DNA of 64,000 bases from Letharia columbiana (GCF_014066305.1 NW_023501080.1:393905-457904); one strand, 5' to 3'; counted from the stretch's first letter, positions 1 to 13,230 are shown. The notes: generated from the letters alone by a model not told the origin. Made by a program: numbers and translations.

Positions 1-3000
1 CTTCGCTTATTATATAGTAATTTAACGTAGAATTATAGAGAGCTAAGCTATATTCTTAATAATAAAAATCTTACTATTACTTAATTTCTTCGTAATATTC
101 TTCGTAGTATTCTTCGTAGTATTTTTTACATTTATCTATTATAGTAATTTCTTCTCTTATCTTAATTAAGTAATAAATTAACTATTTAATTAAGTAAATT
201 ATTAAGTTAATAGAATAGAAAGAATTAATTAAGCGATTAATTAAGTAACTAGCTAAGTAACTAGCTAAGTAACTAAAAGAATTTAACTTAATTACTAGCG
301 AAACTTATTATATAGTTAATTTATTTTCGTTTTTAATATATTTTAAAATAGAGTTATTAAATTCTAAAGCTAATCGTTTAAGATATCGAGAATAAATAAG
401 CTAAAAGTAGATATAGTAATAGTCTATTAAAAGATTTACTACTTAATTACTTATATATAATAACTCTATATAATAAGCTAAGTATTAATAAATAAGTATT
501 ATAAATATTAATTACGTATAGTAACTCTATATAATAAGCTAAGTTATTAATAGATAAGCGATATAAGTATTAAGATAGATAGAGGCGTAGCGTAATTAAC
601 TAGTATTATAAATAAGCGAATAAATTTAATAAACTTCTATTAAAGTAATCTTTAGATATTACTATTATTTATTAAGAAATAACTTTTAATATTATAATAT
701 TAATATAATATAAAGTTATTCTATTAATCTATATAATCTATAGATATATATATATAAAGAAAAGACGCGCTAAGATTTAATAAGAAAGGTATATCGAGTA
801 TAAAGAATTAATTCGTAATAATTATAATAAGACTTCTTTATACTTTCTTAGCTTAACGAAGAGAATTAATAAATATTTTTTACTTTTTATTTAAAATAAG
901 CGATAAAGCTTAATAAAGAAAATATTAGATATTTCTATTATATAAAAGTCTTATTATATATTTAAACTATTAGATATCTATATTATTCGAAAGAATTTAT
1001 ATTAAATAACTTATATTATTAATAATAGCTTAATTTATTAAAAAACGAGTTCTCTATATCGAATATAAGAAATTCTTCTCTACTTTATTCTCCGTAAAAA
1101 GTCTATTATCGACTAATATACTCTCGATAAACTTTCTATTATTCGAAAAAATACTATTTAGAATATTTATAGTCTTTATAATAACTTAATTAATTAAGAA
1201 ATAAATATTATAAATCTTCGCGAAACTTTAACTCTTAATATAGAGATCTATTATCTTTCTTAACTCGTATATATCTTTATAATATCGAAGTATTAGAGAT
1301 CTCTTTATTTTACTTAATAAAGATATTATTCGATATTTATAATTTCTCGATAAGAAAGTCTAATTAAAATCGCTATTTTTATATCTATCTTCTTTACTTT
1401 ATTTTTATTTATATTTAATATATTATAAATTCTTTAAATTTATTTATATTAGTATTAAAATATTACTCTTTATATTATCGTTATAAGAACGCTTTCTCTT
1501 TTTCTAGATTATAATTTTCTATATATTATAATTAGCTATATCTTATATATAAAAATCTATATAAAAAATATTTATCTTTAAACTTATTATAACTTCGTAT
1601 ATTATATATATAGCGATCTCTATCTATTAAAAATCTTTATTAGCGATATTATAAGATATTAAGTTATTTAAAAAAGATCTAAGATTAAAATTCGCTTAAT
1701 ATCTTAGCTTCTTTTTCTTTATAGAAGATATTAAAATAATAAAAAGAGATATAGATTAAAAACTCGACTAATATTTCTATCTTTATCTATATTACGAGAT
1801 TTCGAAATATTAAGATTATATTAATATCGATTAATCTTATTATAGCTAGTTAGATAATTACTTAATTTATAATTATTAAATTTATTATTATTTAATAATA
1901 TTAATAGATCTAAATTCGAGAATTAAAAAATAAGAATTATAAATAAACTTAGTCTTAATAAAAATTACTTTTCTATTAACGCTTTTTAATTAAACTATAT
2001 TATATCGCGTTTTAGAGAAAAGACTATTAAGTATATAATATCTAGACGTCGAATAACTATAAAAAATCCTTATCTCTTAATTAACGACCTTCTAAATTAA
2101 CTAAGTAATCTTTATAAAAGTCTATTAGATATTATTTAATAAAAAAATATTTATAACTATTTAATCTTTAGAAGATATAATAATTAATTATTTTTTAAGT
2201 ACTATATAGAGTTTATAAAATATATTATATATATATAAAAGTATAGTAATAAAGAATATTAGATTAATATTATTTAATTAGATCTTATAATCGATTTAAG
2301 AAATAAGATAAATCTTCGTCTTTAGAATAAATATATTATATATAAAAGAAAGTAAATATTATTAGATTTAAAGAAATATCTTATTATATTAGAATATCGT
2401 AATTTTATATATATAAAATAATTAATAAATAAGAAAGTAAAGATATTTATTAAATAGTATATTAAGATAAAACTCGAGAATATAAGTAAATTATATAATA
2501 AATATACTATTATTTCTTATTCTAATTTAAAGAAATATAGATAATAGATATAATTATATAAATATAATAGATAAAAATATTTAAAATTAGTATATCGCTT
2601 AATAATATCTTAGATATCTTATTTTTAAATAAATTAAAATTATTCGATATCTTTAGAATAATCTTATTTTTTTATATTCGTAAATCGACTTCGTAGATTT
2701 ATATTACTTAATAGTATCTTATATTAAATCTATTAATCGAGCTCTTCTTATTATTATATATATAAAGATCTTTTTAAATTATAATACGTTATTTATAAAT
2801 CTTATTATCGTTATTAATAATCTTAATCGTTATCGACTAAATAATATCTTATAAAGAAACTTATACTAGAATTATTTAATATTAATTTAGAATTTTAGCG
2901 TTTACGACTCGATTCGATTCGAGAGATCTCGATTAATTATATTATATTATTTTATTAATATTCTTTATTCTAAAATATCGATTTAAGAGTTATTATAAAT

Positions 3001-4606
3001 TACTAAAATAATTATAATTATTACTTATTTATTTTTTTATCGATTTTCTTTAAATTAAGTTTTCTATACTCGCTATATCTCTAGCTAATAACGAAATTAA
3101 TACGAGAATCTATACGAAGTCTATTACTACTACTATCGTTATTAAAAAAAAAATACTATATTAAAAATCTCGAATAATAAAAAGTTCTTTATTTTTATAG
3201 ATTTTTAGCGAGTATAATATATATATATATAATAAAGTTATTTAATTCTTTCGAATATCTATAATAAGTAGACTAGATAAAAGAAGAATTTAGAGAATTT
3301 TATTAATACGTAGATAAGATATAATTATATCTTTAAAATCTTAATTATCTTTAATTAAGATCTATACGAACTATAAATATTTAAAGATATAAGATAAATA
3401 ATAGATTTATATCTTCGATTTATTAGCTATAGAGACTATAGCTCTTTAAGAGAAGAAAGTACTATTATAAGCGTATTTTTAATATACTATTTAGCTTTTA
3501 AATCTATAGCTAGCGAGTCTTAACGAAGATATCTTCTATTATATTATATCTTCTTTTTATCTATATAATTCGATAATTCTATTATTCTATTCTATCTTAC
3601 TTATATAATATATCTCTATACTAGTTTTAATAAATACTTTATTAAATTAATATTATAAATTAGAATATTAAATCTATTAAATCTATAAAAACTCTATTAA
3701 TATATATTTAAAAAGTTATTAATATATTAGCGAGTTTAAAAGATATAATTAAATATTTAAAGTAATTATAATAATTATAAAACGTTATTTTCTACTTATT
3801 ATCTTTTTTAATTTAAATTTAATAATAGATATTCTTAAAGTCTAGCTTTATAAAGATTTTAAACTTATATAAATAATTTAGAATCTTAATAATTAGAAGT
3901 AGCGAATATTAATTTTTAATAATTAATATAAAAATAAAGTTATTTATTCTTTTTAGAAATAAAAAAAATTAATACTTTAATTAAGAAAGTCGAATAGCGA
4001 ATTTAATCTTTTTAAAGAAAATTCTTTAAATATTATTATAACTTCGTTAATTTTATTTAAGATAAATTATATAAAAAACTATATAATAATTTTATATTAC
4101 TTTTAATCTTAATAATATAATCTCTCTACTTAAACGAAAATAAGATTTTTACTTTTATATTAAAAAAAAAATTATTAAATTTTAATAACTTTTAAGAGAG
4201 CTTTAAATTACGCTTATTTTTTAATTTACTTCGCGTTATTATAGCGTATACGATTATAAATATATTTAACTTTTCTTTAATAATTTAAATAAATTTAATA
4301 AATTTTTATTTTTTAATTTATTAATATTAATCTTAAATTACTACTACTTTATCGCTAGATTTAATAATATTTATAATTAATTTAATTTAAATATATTTAA
4401 TATAATATTAAAATCTTTTTAATTAATAGTATAAAAGAGTATATTATACTTTTTATTCTAATTCTAACTATCTACTAATTAATAATCTAGCTAATATATA
4501 TTATAATAATATATACTTTAATTATTTAATACTTTCGATTATAATAAAATAATATTATAAGACTTTAAATTCTATTAAAATATAATTTTTATAAAATTAA
4601 ATTAAT

Positions 4607-5229
4607 ACGAGTAAAGATCTATAAATTAAATTTATAAATTTATTTTAGATTAGAGCTATCGAGTAAACTTAATAAGCGATCTTTAATAAGCGATATTTAA
4701 ACTTCTTATCTTTAAATATTTATTAGACTTAATTTAGAAATTCTTTTCTTATCTAAAAGCTTATATTACGTTCTATAATTTAAAAGAAAAATCTTAAAAT
4801 TTTAATAGAAAATAAAAAAGTTATTCTAAAATTAAATAATATATATCTATTTTTTTATTAAGACTATCGAGCGAACTTTAATAAGCGAAGTTTAATAAGC
4901 GAAGTATAATAAGTAATATTTAAATTTCTTACGCTTTAATAATTATAATACTAAATTTAGAAATTCTTTTTTTTATCTAAAAGCCTATATTTTATTCTAT
5001 AATTTAAAAAAAAATCTTAAAAATTTAATAGAAAATAAAAAAGTTATTCTATACGTTAATAACGTATATCTATTTTTTTAATAATTACGAACGCTAATTT
5101 ATTTATTCGCGATAAGTTAGTCGATCTAATTAAAAAGTATAGAGAATTTAAATTTATAATTAACTATATATATAAATTTAAGATTTTCTAATTTAGCTCT
5201 ATCTTATTCTTTTATATATATTAATATAT
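4607..5229. repeat. dispersed repeat, copy 1 of 3
   Basis: Starts with ACGAGTAAAGATCTATAAAT and ends in a shared CTCTAT..TATATATTAATAT segment. It is related to copies at 5926-6549 and 7628-8080, all in the same orientation. This copy seems to hold an internal partial duplication: the block around TAATAAGCGA, a following ATCTAAAAGC-like stretch and a stretch close to TAGAAAATAAAAAAGTTATT each occur twice. Heavily RIP-mutated; CA and TG are nearly absent. Confidence 0.6.
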
Positions 5230-5925
5230 TTTAATATCGAGTAAAGTAATAAGTTATCTCTATTCGTCTTAAAGCTTTATTTATCTCTTTATAAAAATAG
5301 AAGAAATTATCTCTATTAATTTTTTTTTTATCTTACTTCTAAGACGATTATAAGATCTAATCTTTTTTTATTAATATTATATTAATATTAGCGATAAATA
5401 ATTTATCGAGATTTAGATATTTAAATATTTAATAATTCTATTTATTATAATAAAAATAATTATTCTTCTTATAATTAGAATTAAAGAATTCGATTTTATA
5501 TTTTACGCTATTCTCTTAAATACGTATTATTTTAGCGCTATTATTTAAAGCTAATTTAAACTTTAAAATTTACTTTTTTAAAAGCTTATTCTTAATAAAT
5601 CTTCTTAAAAACTTTAAATAAGAATTATCGCTAAAGCGTATATATTCTAAAATCTTTTTTTATATAATAATCTAAATAAGAATTTCTTTCTATTATCTCG
5701 ATATATTATTAATATTTAGAATTTTACTTTTAAGCTCTAATCTAAGCTTAGCTAAAAAGAAATTAACTTAATATTTCTTAGAAAATAAAAATAAATAAAT
5801 CTTTAATTTCTCTAAATAGATTTTAAAAATAAATATCTTCTAATTAAAGCGATATTTAATTTTCTCTTATTTTTTATAAATAAAAAGATAACGATTTATT
5901 AGATTTATAATTAAATTAAATAGAA

Positions 5926-6549
5926 ACGAGTAAAGATCTATAAATTAAATTCATAATCGTTTTTTTAAATTAGAGCTATCGTCGAAAATTTTAATAAGCG
6001 ATCTTTAGTAAGCGATATTTAAATTTCTTACTTTTAAATATCTCTAAGATTAATTTTAGTAATTTTTATTTATCTAAAAGCTTATATTACGATCTATAAT
6101 TTAAATAAAAAATCTTAAAAATTTAATAGAGAATAAAAAAGTTATTTTAAAATTAAATAATATATATCTAATTAAGACTATTCGACTATTAAGCGAAGTT
6201 TAATAAGTAAACTTTAATAGTCAATATTTAATAGTTAATATTTAAGATTCTTATTCTTTAATAATTATAAGATTAAAGATTTAAAATTATTACGCTATTA
6301 AAAAGCGTAATCTTCGCTCTATAATTTAAAAAAATAATCTTAAAATTTTTAAAAGAAAATAGTAAAGTTATTAGAGGGTTAGAAGTAGAATAAGAGATTT
6401 TAATAATTACGAACGCTAATTTATTTATTCGCGATAACTTAGTCGATCTAGTTAAAAAGCGTAGAGAATTTAAATTTATAATTAACTATATATATAAATT
6501 TAAGATTTTTAAACTTAGCTCTATTTTATTCTATTATATATATTAATTA
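5926..6549. repeat. dispersed repeat, copy 2 of 3
   Basis: Same start motif (ACGAGTAAAGATCTATAAAT) and same 3' portion (a GAACGCTAATTTATTTATTC segment followed by the TATATATAAATTTAAGATTT segment) as copies 1 and 3. Also heavily RIP-mutated, with a short GC-richer remnant (TTAGAGGGTTAGAAGTAG) near 6382. The element type could not be recognised. Confidence 0.6.
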
Positions 6550-7627
6550 TTTAAAAAAATAAAATAAAAATAAAAATTATTTCTCTTAGATTATAGATTT
6601 AATAATACTTATATTATTAAATATTAAAATTATTTTCTAAAAATTATATATAATAAATAATTCTAATTTAATTAATAGTAAAATATTTAAGACTTATAAG
6701 AAACTTAATTTTAACTTCGCGAAATTAATATAAATACTCTCTCTTATTAATATTCTTATAAAAATATATTTTTTTAAAATAAAATATTTTCGTTTTAATT
6801 AGTATATTCGTTAAAAATATAATAATAATTAATATAAATAAGTTTTTTCTAATTATAGATAATAAGCTAATATTATAAAGCTTATAATTATAAGTCTTTA
6901 ATATAATTAATTCTTATTCTTATTTTAAATAATAATTTTTAACTCTAATAATTATAATATATTATTTTACGATAAGATATTTTAATTAATAAGAAATTTT
7001 TAAATTAATTATTAACGCTATAGCGACTATCGATATTATATTTATTATTTATTATACGATTTAAAAATAAATCTAATATTATAATAATAATAAATCTTTT
7101 TTTTTAAAAGATAGAGAGATTAAAATTATAAAAATATAGTTTATTAGCGATTAATTAGCGGATATAGACTATAAAAGATATAATATCGTTATAAAGTTTA
7201 ATAATATATTTAATAATAAAACTAATCTCTAAAAAATATTAAAACTTTAAGATATATAAAGTAGATCTATATTCGTTAAGCCCTTAGATATATAAGATAT
7301 ATTATTAAAATTAAATTCTAAAAAAAACTCTAATATAGAATATATAATATCGACGTTTTAATATAAGTAATATTAAGATTTATAATATATTAAATCTAAT
7401 ACTCTCGAATTCTATTAAAATATAACCTCCGCGTATCTTAGCTACTATATTTTTAACCTTCGCGTATTTTAATTATCTAGATTTATATTATATTTAAAAT
7501 CTAATCTCGAAGAGATTTTAAAGTATTAATTTATTCGTTTTATATATTATATATCTAATATTTTAATAGATTATAAGCTCGATTCTAACGCTATTATTAT
7601 ATCTCGCTACTATTATATTATTCTACT

Positions 7628-8080
7628 ACGAGTAAAGATCTATAAATTAAATTCATAATTTTTTTTTTAATTAGGGCTATTAAGTAAATAGATAAGCGAT
7701 CTTTAATAAGCGAACTTTAATAAGCGAACTTTAATAAGCGATATTTAGATTCCTTACTTATTAATAATTATAGAGCCAAATTTTAGAATTCTTAAAAATT
7801 TGGAAAGCGTAAATAACGCTTTATAACTTGAAAAAAAAATTCAAAATTTTAATAGAAAATAAAAAAGTTATTCCTATTGTGAATAACGTATATCTATTTT
7901 TAATAAGGGAGACGCGGAAGGACGAGATTTTAATAATTATAAATGCTAATTTATTTATCTATAATAACTTAGTTAATCTAATTAAAGAGCGTAGTAACTC
8001 TAAATTAATAATTAACTATATATATAAATTTAAGATTTTCTAATTTAGCTCTATCTTATTCTTTTATATATATTAATATT
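7628..8080. repeat. dispersed repeat, copy 3 of 3 (least mutated)
   Basis: Same ends as copies 1 and 2 but shorter (about 450 bp) and with less mutation: it keeps TG, CA, GGG and CC steps, such as GGGAGACGCGGAAGGACGAG near 7907, that are lost in the others. It contains the only ORF of note in the block, 7828-8043 (+), coding a 71-residue Lys/Ile/Asn-rich peptide without a recognisable domain. It is probably the youngest copy. The parent element may be a DNA transposon or a gene fragment; nothing in the peptide decides this. Confidence 0.55.
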
Positions 8081-8586
8081 TTATTCTACTATTATATCTT
8101 ATTCTACTACTATATCTTATTCTATTATTATATCTTACTATTATTATATTCTAATATACTATTTTTAATTTATTATTTAAGTTATTTAAGAGTATATAAA
8201 CTAAGTTATTATAATACTAGCTTTCTATAAAACTAATTTAGATATAGAGTTATAATTACGTCGTTATATTATTATAAAGAATTCTTATTATTATAAAAAA
8301 AATCTTATTATTATAAAGAATCTTTATTATATTAACGGGCGAGCTATAAAATAAAAAGAATAAAATAATAATAAAGAGAAATATCGCGAAGAATTATAGA
8401 TAATAGAGATATATACTAGTATAATATATAAGTTCTATATAAAATAGTTATATTACTTCGAGATAAAGTATTATATCTTACTTTTATTATCTAAAAAGAG
8501 TATTATATTTTAAAAATATATTATATTATTTTAAAATAAGTATTACGTTAAAAAGATATATTATATTAAGATAATATATATATTAA

Positions 8587-9085
8587 AATTAAAATAGTCT
8601 ATTTATTAAGATTAAAATAATTTATTTATTAAGATTAAAATAATTTATTATTATAATTAAAATAGCTTATTATTATAATTAAAATAGTCTATTATTATAA
8701 TTAAAATAGTTTATTATTATTATAACTAAAATAATTTATTTATTAAGATTAAAATAATTTATTATTATTATAACTAAAATAACTTATTATTATAATTAAA
8801 ATAATCTACTATTATAATTAAAATAATCTATTATTATAGTTAAAATAATCTATTATTATTATAATTAAAATAATCTATTATTATTATAATTAAAATAATC
8901 TATTATTATTATAGCTAAAATAATCTATTATTATTACGACTAAAATAGTCTATTATTAAGACTAAAATAGTCTATTATTATCGAAGACTAAAATAATCTA
9001 TTATTATTAAGATTAAAATAGTCTATTATTAAGACTAAAATAGCTTATTATTATTAAAGACTAGAATAGTCTATTATTAGAAGTT
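8587..9085. repeat. AT-rich minisatellite, 19-25 bp unit
   Basis: About twenty imperfect tandem units of the form TTAAAATAGTCTATTATTA, with the spacer between AAAATA cores varying by ATT triplets. The unit is best preserved between 8640 and 9060. The variation between units (AGTCTA, AATCTA, AATTTA, AGCTTA) looks like point decay of one ancestral unit containing CTAAAATAGTC. Confidence 0.8.
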
Positions 9086-9298
9086 ATATATAGCTTTATT
9101 TCTTATTAAATAAACTAGAAGTATAATTATAGAAGAGTATTAAAATATAACTCTCGCGTATCTTAATTATTATATTTTTTAGTTATTTGAATTTATACTA
9201 TATTTAGAATCTAATCTCGAAGAGATTTTAAAGTATTAATTCGTTCGTTCTACTTCGTATATATTACATATCTAATATTTAAATAAACTTTTCAAAAG

Positions 9299-9368
9299 GT
9301 TTTTATAATTTTTTTAAAAATTTTTTAAAAAAAAAAAAAAAAAAAAATAAAATTTTTTTTTTTTTTTT

Positions 9369-9405
<37 letters not shown>
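9299..9405. repeat. homopolymer A/T run
   Basis: A run of about 20 A and then two T runs (the second above 30 bases) close to the right edge of the AT-rich block. Runs this long are often collapsed or invented by the assembler, so the exact length here should not be trusted. Confidence 0.7.
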
Positions 9406-9410
<5 letters not shown>

Positions 9411-9599
9411 GCTCTCGAAGAGCTTTTAAAGAGCTTTAAAGAATTTAAGAGATTTTAAGAAATTTAACTCTAAGAATTAAGAGAGACGTTATAATATACT
9501 AGTTTTTAATATATCTTTACGAATACTTTATCAAATTTCGTCTACGCTTTTTTATTCGAAAGTATATAACTAACTCTATAACTCTATAAACTTATTTTA

Positions 9600-10287
9600 T
9601 TATTGTATTTTGATAAAAGAAAAGAAATCAAAAAAGGTAGATTTAAGCATTTTGAAGTTCTTTTCCAGCATCCTCTTTTGGACGTACCCGCCTGTACCCG
9701 CGTTTAGATCGAAATCGAAGAAATAAGGTGTATTTTAGACTAGAGATCGCGAAATCCGATGATCTGATTGGTCACTAGCATCTTAGCGTAGAAGCCATTT
9801 GAGATTTCAAGTCTTGAGCATTGAGAAAGCAAGCTTTCCGATCAGGCGTATGGATTGTACTCGACCACGAGAAGCCTCGCCAATGTCTCTGCACAACTAG
9901 TGGCAAAGTCACTGATGGAAGAGCGCATGCTCATACAGTAGGGTCATAGCGTAGGGATTAGGCATGTCGCAAAGCCGACAGAGGGTAAGGCAAGGGAACT
10001 CGACGACCGTCTCGGAGAAAACAATGCGCTGTATCAGACCGTAATGCAGGCTCTCGCTGCATCGAAGAAACCCTGACCGATGTTGATAGCCTCAGATCTA
10101 AACATGGTCTGCAACTATAATGAACCACTCGAAGAAAGAAGTGCCCCAGATGAGAATCACGTGGACAAATGAGCCCATGCAGCCCCTACTTCCACAGCGC
10201 TCACGACATGGATCGGTCCCTAGCGGTGATCGTCCAGGACTATCGGAAACTCTGAAAACAACGCACGATCGAAGCCGCCGTGTCTAG
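9600..10287. other. gene-poor transition zone
   Basis: Normal base composition but no open frame that I can defend. It lies directly upstream of the HeLo-kinase remnant and may hold its decayed 5' half. A short frame around 10022-10070 reads plausibly as coding, then stops. Confidence 0.4.
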
Positions 10288-11098
10288 GTCTCGATCTCAA
10301 TACGCAAGAACTTTCAGTGGGCCATCAAGGATAAAAGTGGCTTTGACATGCTCTTAGATCGCCTTCGCTATCAAAACGACAGTCTATACTGTTTGCTGCC
10401 ACAGGAGAGTAGTAGTATTATCACAAGAGACGTATTGGCCAACTTGATTAACGCGCAACATTTAAGAGGCTCTTGCAATATACAGCTGTCGCATTGCCAT
10501 CGGCACAAAATACCATCCAGGACAGTTTCGCCACTTCCCATTACACGACCATAGCCTCAGCTGCCATGACTTCCTTGCAGTTTGCGGATGTTGATCATTC
10601 GTCACTAGTCAACGTCTGGATCAACGAGACGTCTATCGGCTACAACGATGAAGGCTCCAATCTTGGTTCTCTCTCCAAGCAAGGATATGCGCCGACGCGA
10701 GTCTCTGTAGAGAAAAGATGTCGATGTACTTCGCCAATGATGATGTAGATGATATTAGACGCAAAGCGACCCTTGAACGAGCCAGCGAACTGGCCTTGTT
10801 GTTGAAAGAGCCACGACATTTTGGGTTCGCTACCATGCCATGCTTGGGTGTTACTACTGATCTGAACGACAAAAGTATTGGACCAGCTGGCGAAATGAAG
10901 CTGGTCTCTGAGCTTGCGGCAGCTGCGGACCCCGTTGCGCACTCCGTGAGTTTGCACGATATCCTGTTCTTGGAGGAATGTCGCTCCTAGGAACCGCCAG
11001 AAATTGGTGTGAGATTTCGACTCGTGACTTCGTTAGCAAAAGCTTTATATGAAATGCACAGTACTGGATGGCTCCACCGGCGTGAGCTGTCAGTCTGA
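10288..11098 (+). pseudogene. HeLo-kinase protein remnant
   Basis: Pieces of a fungal HeLo/prion-inhibition domain followed by a kinase-like domain, in three different frames. At 10303-10470 the frame reads FQWAIKDKSGFDMLLDRLR and then NDSLYCLLP, matching the end of the HeLo domain (family pattern: KDKxxF, LxxFNDxLxxLLP). At 10473-10700 a second frame holds a piece like the linker. From 10718 a third frame reads DDIRRKATLERASELALLL, then FATMPCLG, and, after an in-frame TAG at 10988, VRFRLVTSLAKALYEMHSTG followed by WLH, the usual helix and WLH motif of these pseudokinases. The frame closes at 11098. HeLo-kinase proteins belong to the fungal regulated cell-death and incompatibility repertoire. 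Two frame changes plus the internal stop argue for a dead gene, although introns could explain one of the shifts. Confidence 0.55.
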
Positions 11099-11630
11099 TG
11101 ACTCTGTAGCCTGTGATCAAGAGACAGATTCTCGGCCGAGACTTCTGCCTCACCATCAGAGTTTTATATATATTCGGCTCCAACCCTGGGTTCCTCACTG
11201 CCTGTGTTGGAGACGACATTCACACTTCTGCTCACCAGAATATTGGCTGTTTCGTCGGCCGTCGGCTTCTAGGACTCTAAGTCCATCTCTTTGCCCACCA
11301 CGTGGTGATTCTTATAAGCAGAGACCTCGTGACTATTTTGGGGCGTGACGGACCCTGAATTGACTCCACCGTTCCTGAAGATAAGAAGTATCAAATAAGA
11401 AGCAAACGCAGGAACATGGTCGGCGCTCCCCAAACTTGAGCAATTACTGAGTCTCTAAACAGCACCGAAAACACCCGGCCTCAACTGCAAAGCTGTGTCT
11501 CCCCATACGTAACGTTTCGACTGTGCCAACAGCTTCCCGAGTGCCGCTTTCTGGCCCTTTCTTGCAGTCCGAGAGTGTTGTAGTGGGTATCGGTAATGAC
11601 GGACTCGAGCAAGAGAAGCCGCTTACCGAT
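11099..11630. other. no gene recognised
   Basis: May include the decayed 3' end of the HeLo-kinase remnant. No frame shows a recognisable domain. Confidence 0.35.
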
Positions 11631-11631
11631 G

Positions 11632-11777
11632 CTGCGAGAATCCAACCAGTCATCCCACCAGAGCCCCCTTGGTGGTTCAATCCTCGAGATCATCCGCAAG
11701 ACAGTCACCCAAATTGACACGGCAACGAAGAACAAGCACCCAGCCTCAATCATGTCGCTGCGGTGGTGATGGGCCAT
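11632..11777 (-). pseudogene. PTH11-like rhodopsin-domain fragment, N-terminal
   Basis: From an ATG at 11777 the frame gives a hydrophobic helix (GCLFFVAVSIWVTVLRMISR) and then PRGLWWDDWL, which matches the start of the fungal rhodopsin/PTH11 integral membrane domain (helix 1, LRxxxR, then GWDDWL). A good splice donor (GGTAAGC) follows at about 11625, but no further rhodopsin helices can be found downstream on this strand. It is therefore either the first exon of a degraded gene or a fragment. The family consists of seven-helix membrane proteins; PTH11 itself is a receptor of a rice pathogen. Confidence 0.5.
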
Positions 11778-12089
11778 TTTGTCGCGTTCAGAGTCTTGCT
11801 CGTACTTCGCGAGAGGTGTCGTGGTAGATGAATGGGAGCGATATCTCCGATAGGTATAGTAGGAATTCTGCCGAGATGGCGGTGGTGGGGGTCGCTCACT
11901 GTACAACAGTACCCATCGCAGGTGAGCATTGCCCCTTTGAGGATTCGAGCATGTTTTATTCCGCACTCTGGCGGTCGGTTTCAGCAAAGGTAAGCATTGA
12001 AAAGCGGGGCGCCACGGCGGTCGTCTTCACAGAGTCGACATTTCAAACCTCAGCAGTAGCTACTCACGCTCGCTGCTGGGAGGTGTGGG

Positions 12090-12114
12090 AAACTTTTTTA
12101 AAAAGGGGGGGAAA

Positions 12115-12157
<43 letters not shown>
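12090..12157. repeat. homopolymer tract (T, A, G, A)
   Basis: TTTTTT, AAAAA, GGGGGGG, then A runs, the last above 30 bases. Either a poly-A relic of a retrotransposed copy ending here or an assembly artefact. No coding remnant is visible just upstream to support a retrocopy. Confidence 0.6.
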
Positions 12158-13230
12158 GGTGAGTTATTCTCTGCAGCCCCTGCAGCAGCAGCTTGATCGG
12201 ACCCACTTTGCGGAGACAATGCGGGTGGTGCGGTGGACCGCCTTTTATCCTTGCCTTGTAGGCAGTCGTTGTAAACCTATGGCGGTCCTATATCAACATC
12301 GCGTCAATGACTTAGGCAAGGAGAGCGAAAATTGGTGATACGTGCCGCGCTCCCAAGGGATCCCCTCCAGTCTTGCCGTGTTCTCAGAGCCATTTACTCG
12401 CCGAAGGGCGGATTAAGAAGCTGCGTTCTCCGTTTTAGGATAGCTCTCTACTGCGGCCCTGGCTTTTTAGAGACTTCGTCACGAGGCAGGGCGGCAGAAT
12501 GAAACGGATCCGACTCCCTTTAAGGTGCCCTACCCCTTTGTATGTTTCCAGATTACGATTTTCCTTTGAAAGTATACAGTTATTCACAGTTATTTAATGG
12601 CTTGATTGTTAATGGCCAGAGTGCAATCTGGTGAAACGTTTCGACTTCTGTAAGTGCTACTAGTGATATTGGAGTTCAAGGGTTTGAGCAAAGTGCTTGT
12701 AGAATTACTGTCTAAGTTGAAGGAGACTGCATCGATGCCAGTCATGATCCCCTGTCTTGCTTGCAAAGTATTGTCCTTCTCGAGGACCCACACTATCTGA
12801 GTGGTTCCTCGATCACGTCAAGTCTGAGGAGTGAAGATGGACGAATTTCCAGCGGATGACCCCTAGCGATGATCCTGTCTGTCGGATCGGAGATACACAA
12901 CGCCCGTGTCATAGGAAAATTGGCGCGTTACCATATGGATCAAGTTACGTGTTTGGATTCTCCACTCATCGTTAAGAAGCTTAATCCACGTATCCTGGAC
13001 CCTTCAGCTTTTACGTCAAACAAGGCAAGAGGGACAAGCATCCAAAACCTGATACTGTCCATAAGCATAGTCGACCTATACTCTCAAGCACTGAGTGGCG
13101 CGTCGTTTTGGACTCATACAGAGTGGCGTTGCTCGGACGCAAGTGATAGGAAAGCAAGGAGGGAAAGGAATCAAAGCAGACAGAAGCCCGGAAATGCACA
13201 TTTGAAAAGATACAACGCAACAACCCTTAC
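12158..13230. other. no gene recognised
   Basis: Several open frames of 60-120 codons on both strands (for instance 12869-13240 +), none with a recognisable motif, splice structure or codon pattern that would support a gene. Confidence 0.35.

Larger units (their letters stand above)
1..9600. repeat. RIP-mutated AT-rich repeat block
   Basis: About 9.6 kb made almost only of A and T, with the remaining G and C mostly in CG, GA, TC, AG and CT steps. The dinucleotides CA and TG are nearly absent over thousands of bases (none in the first 60 bases), as expected when RIP has converted CpA to TpA on both strands. No reading frame longer than about 70 codons survives. Normal composition starts abruptly near 9600. 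The block continues past the left edge of the window. It is most likely a stack of dead transposons. A centromeric or subtelomeric position is possible but no telomere repeat is visible. Confidence 0.9.

Noticed and set aside
8587..9085. CRISPR-like array
   Set aside because: Units are contiguous and AT-only, without unique spacers, in a eukaryotic genome.
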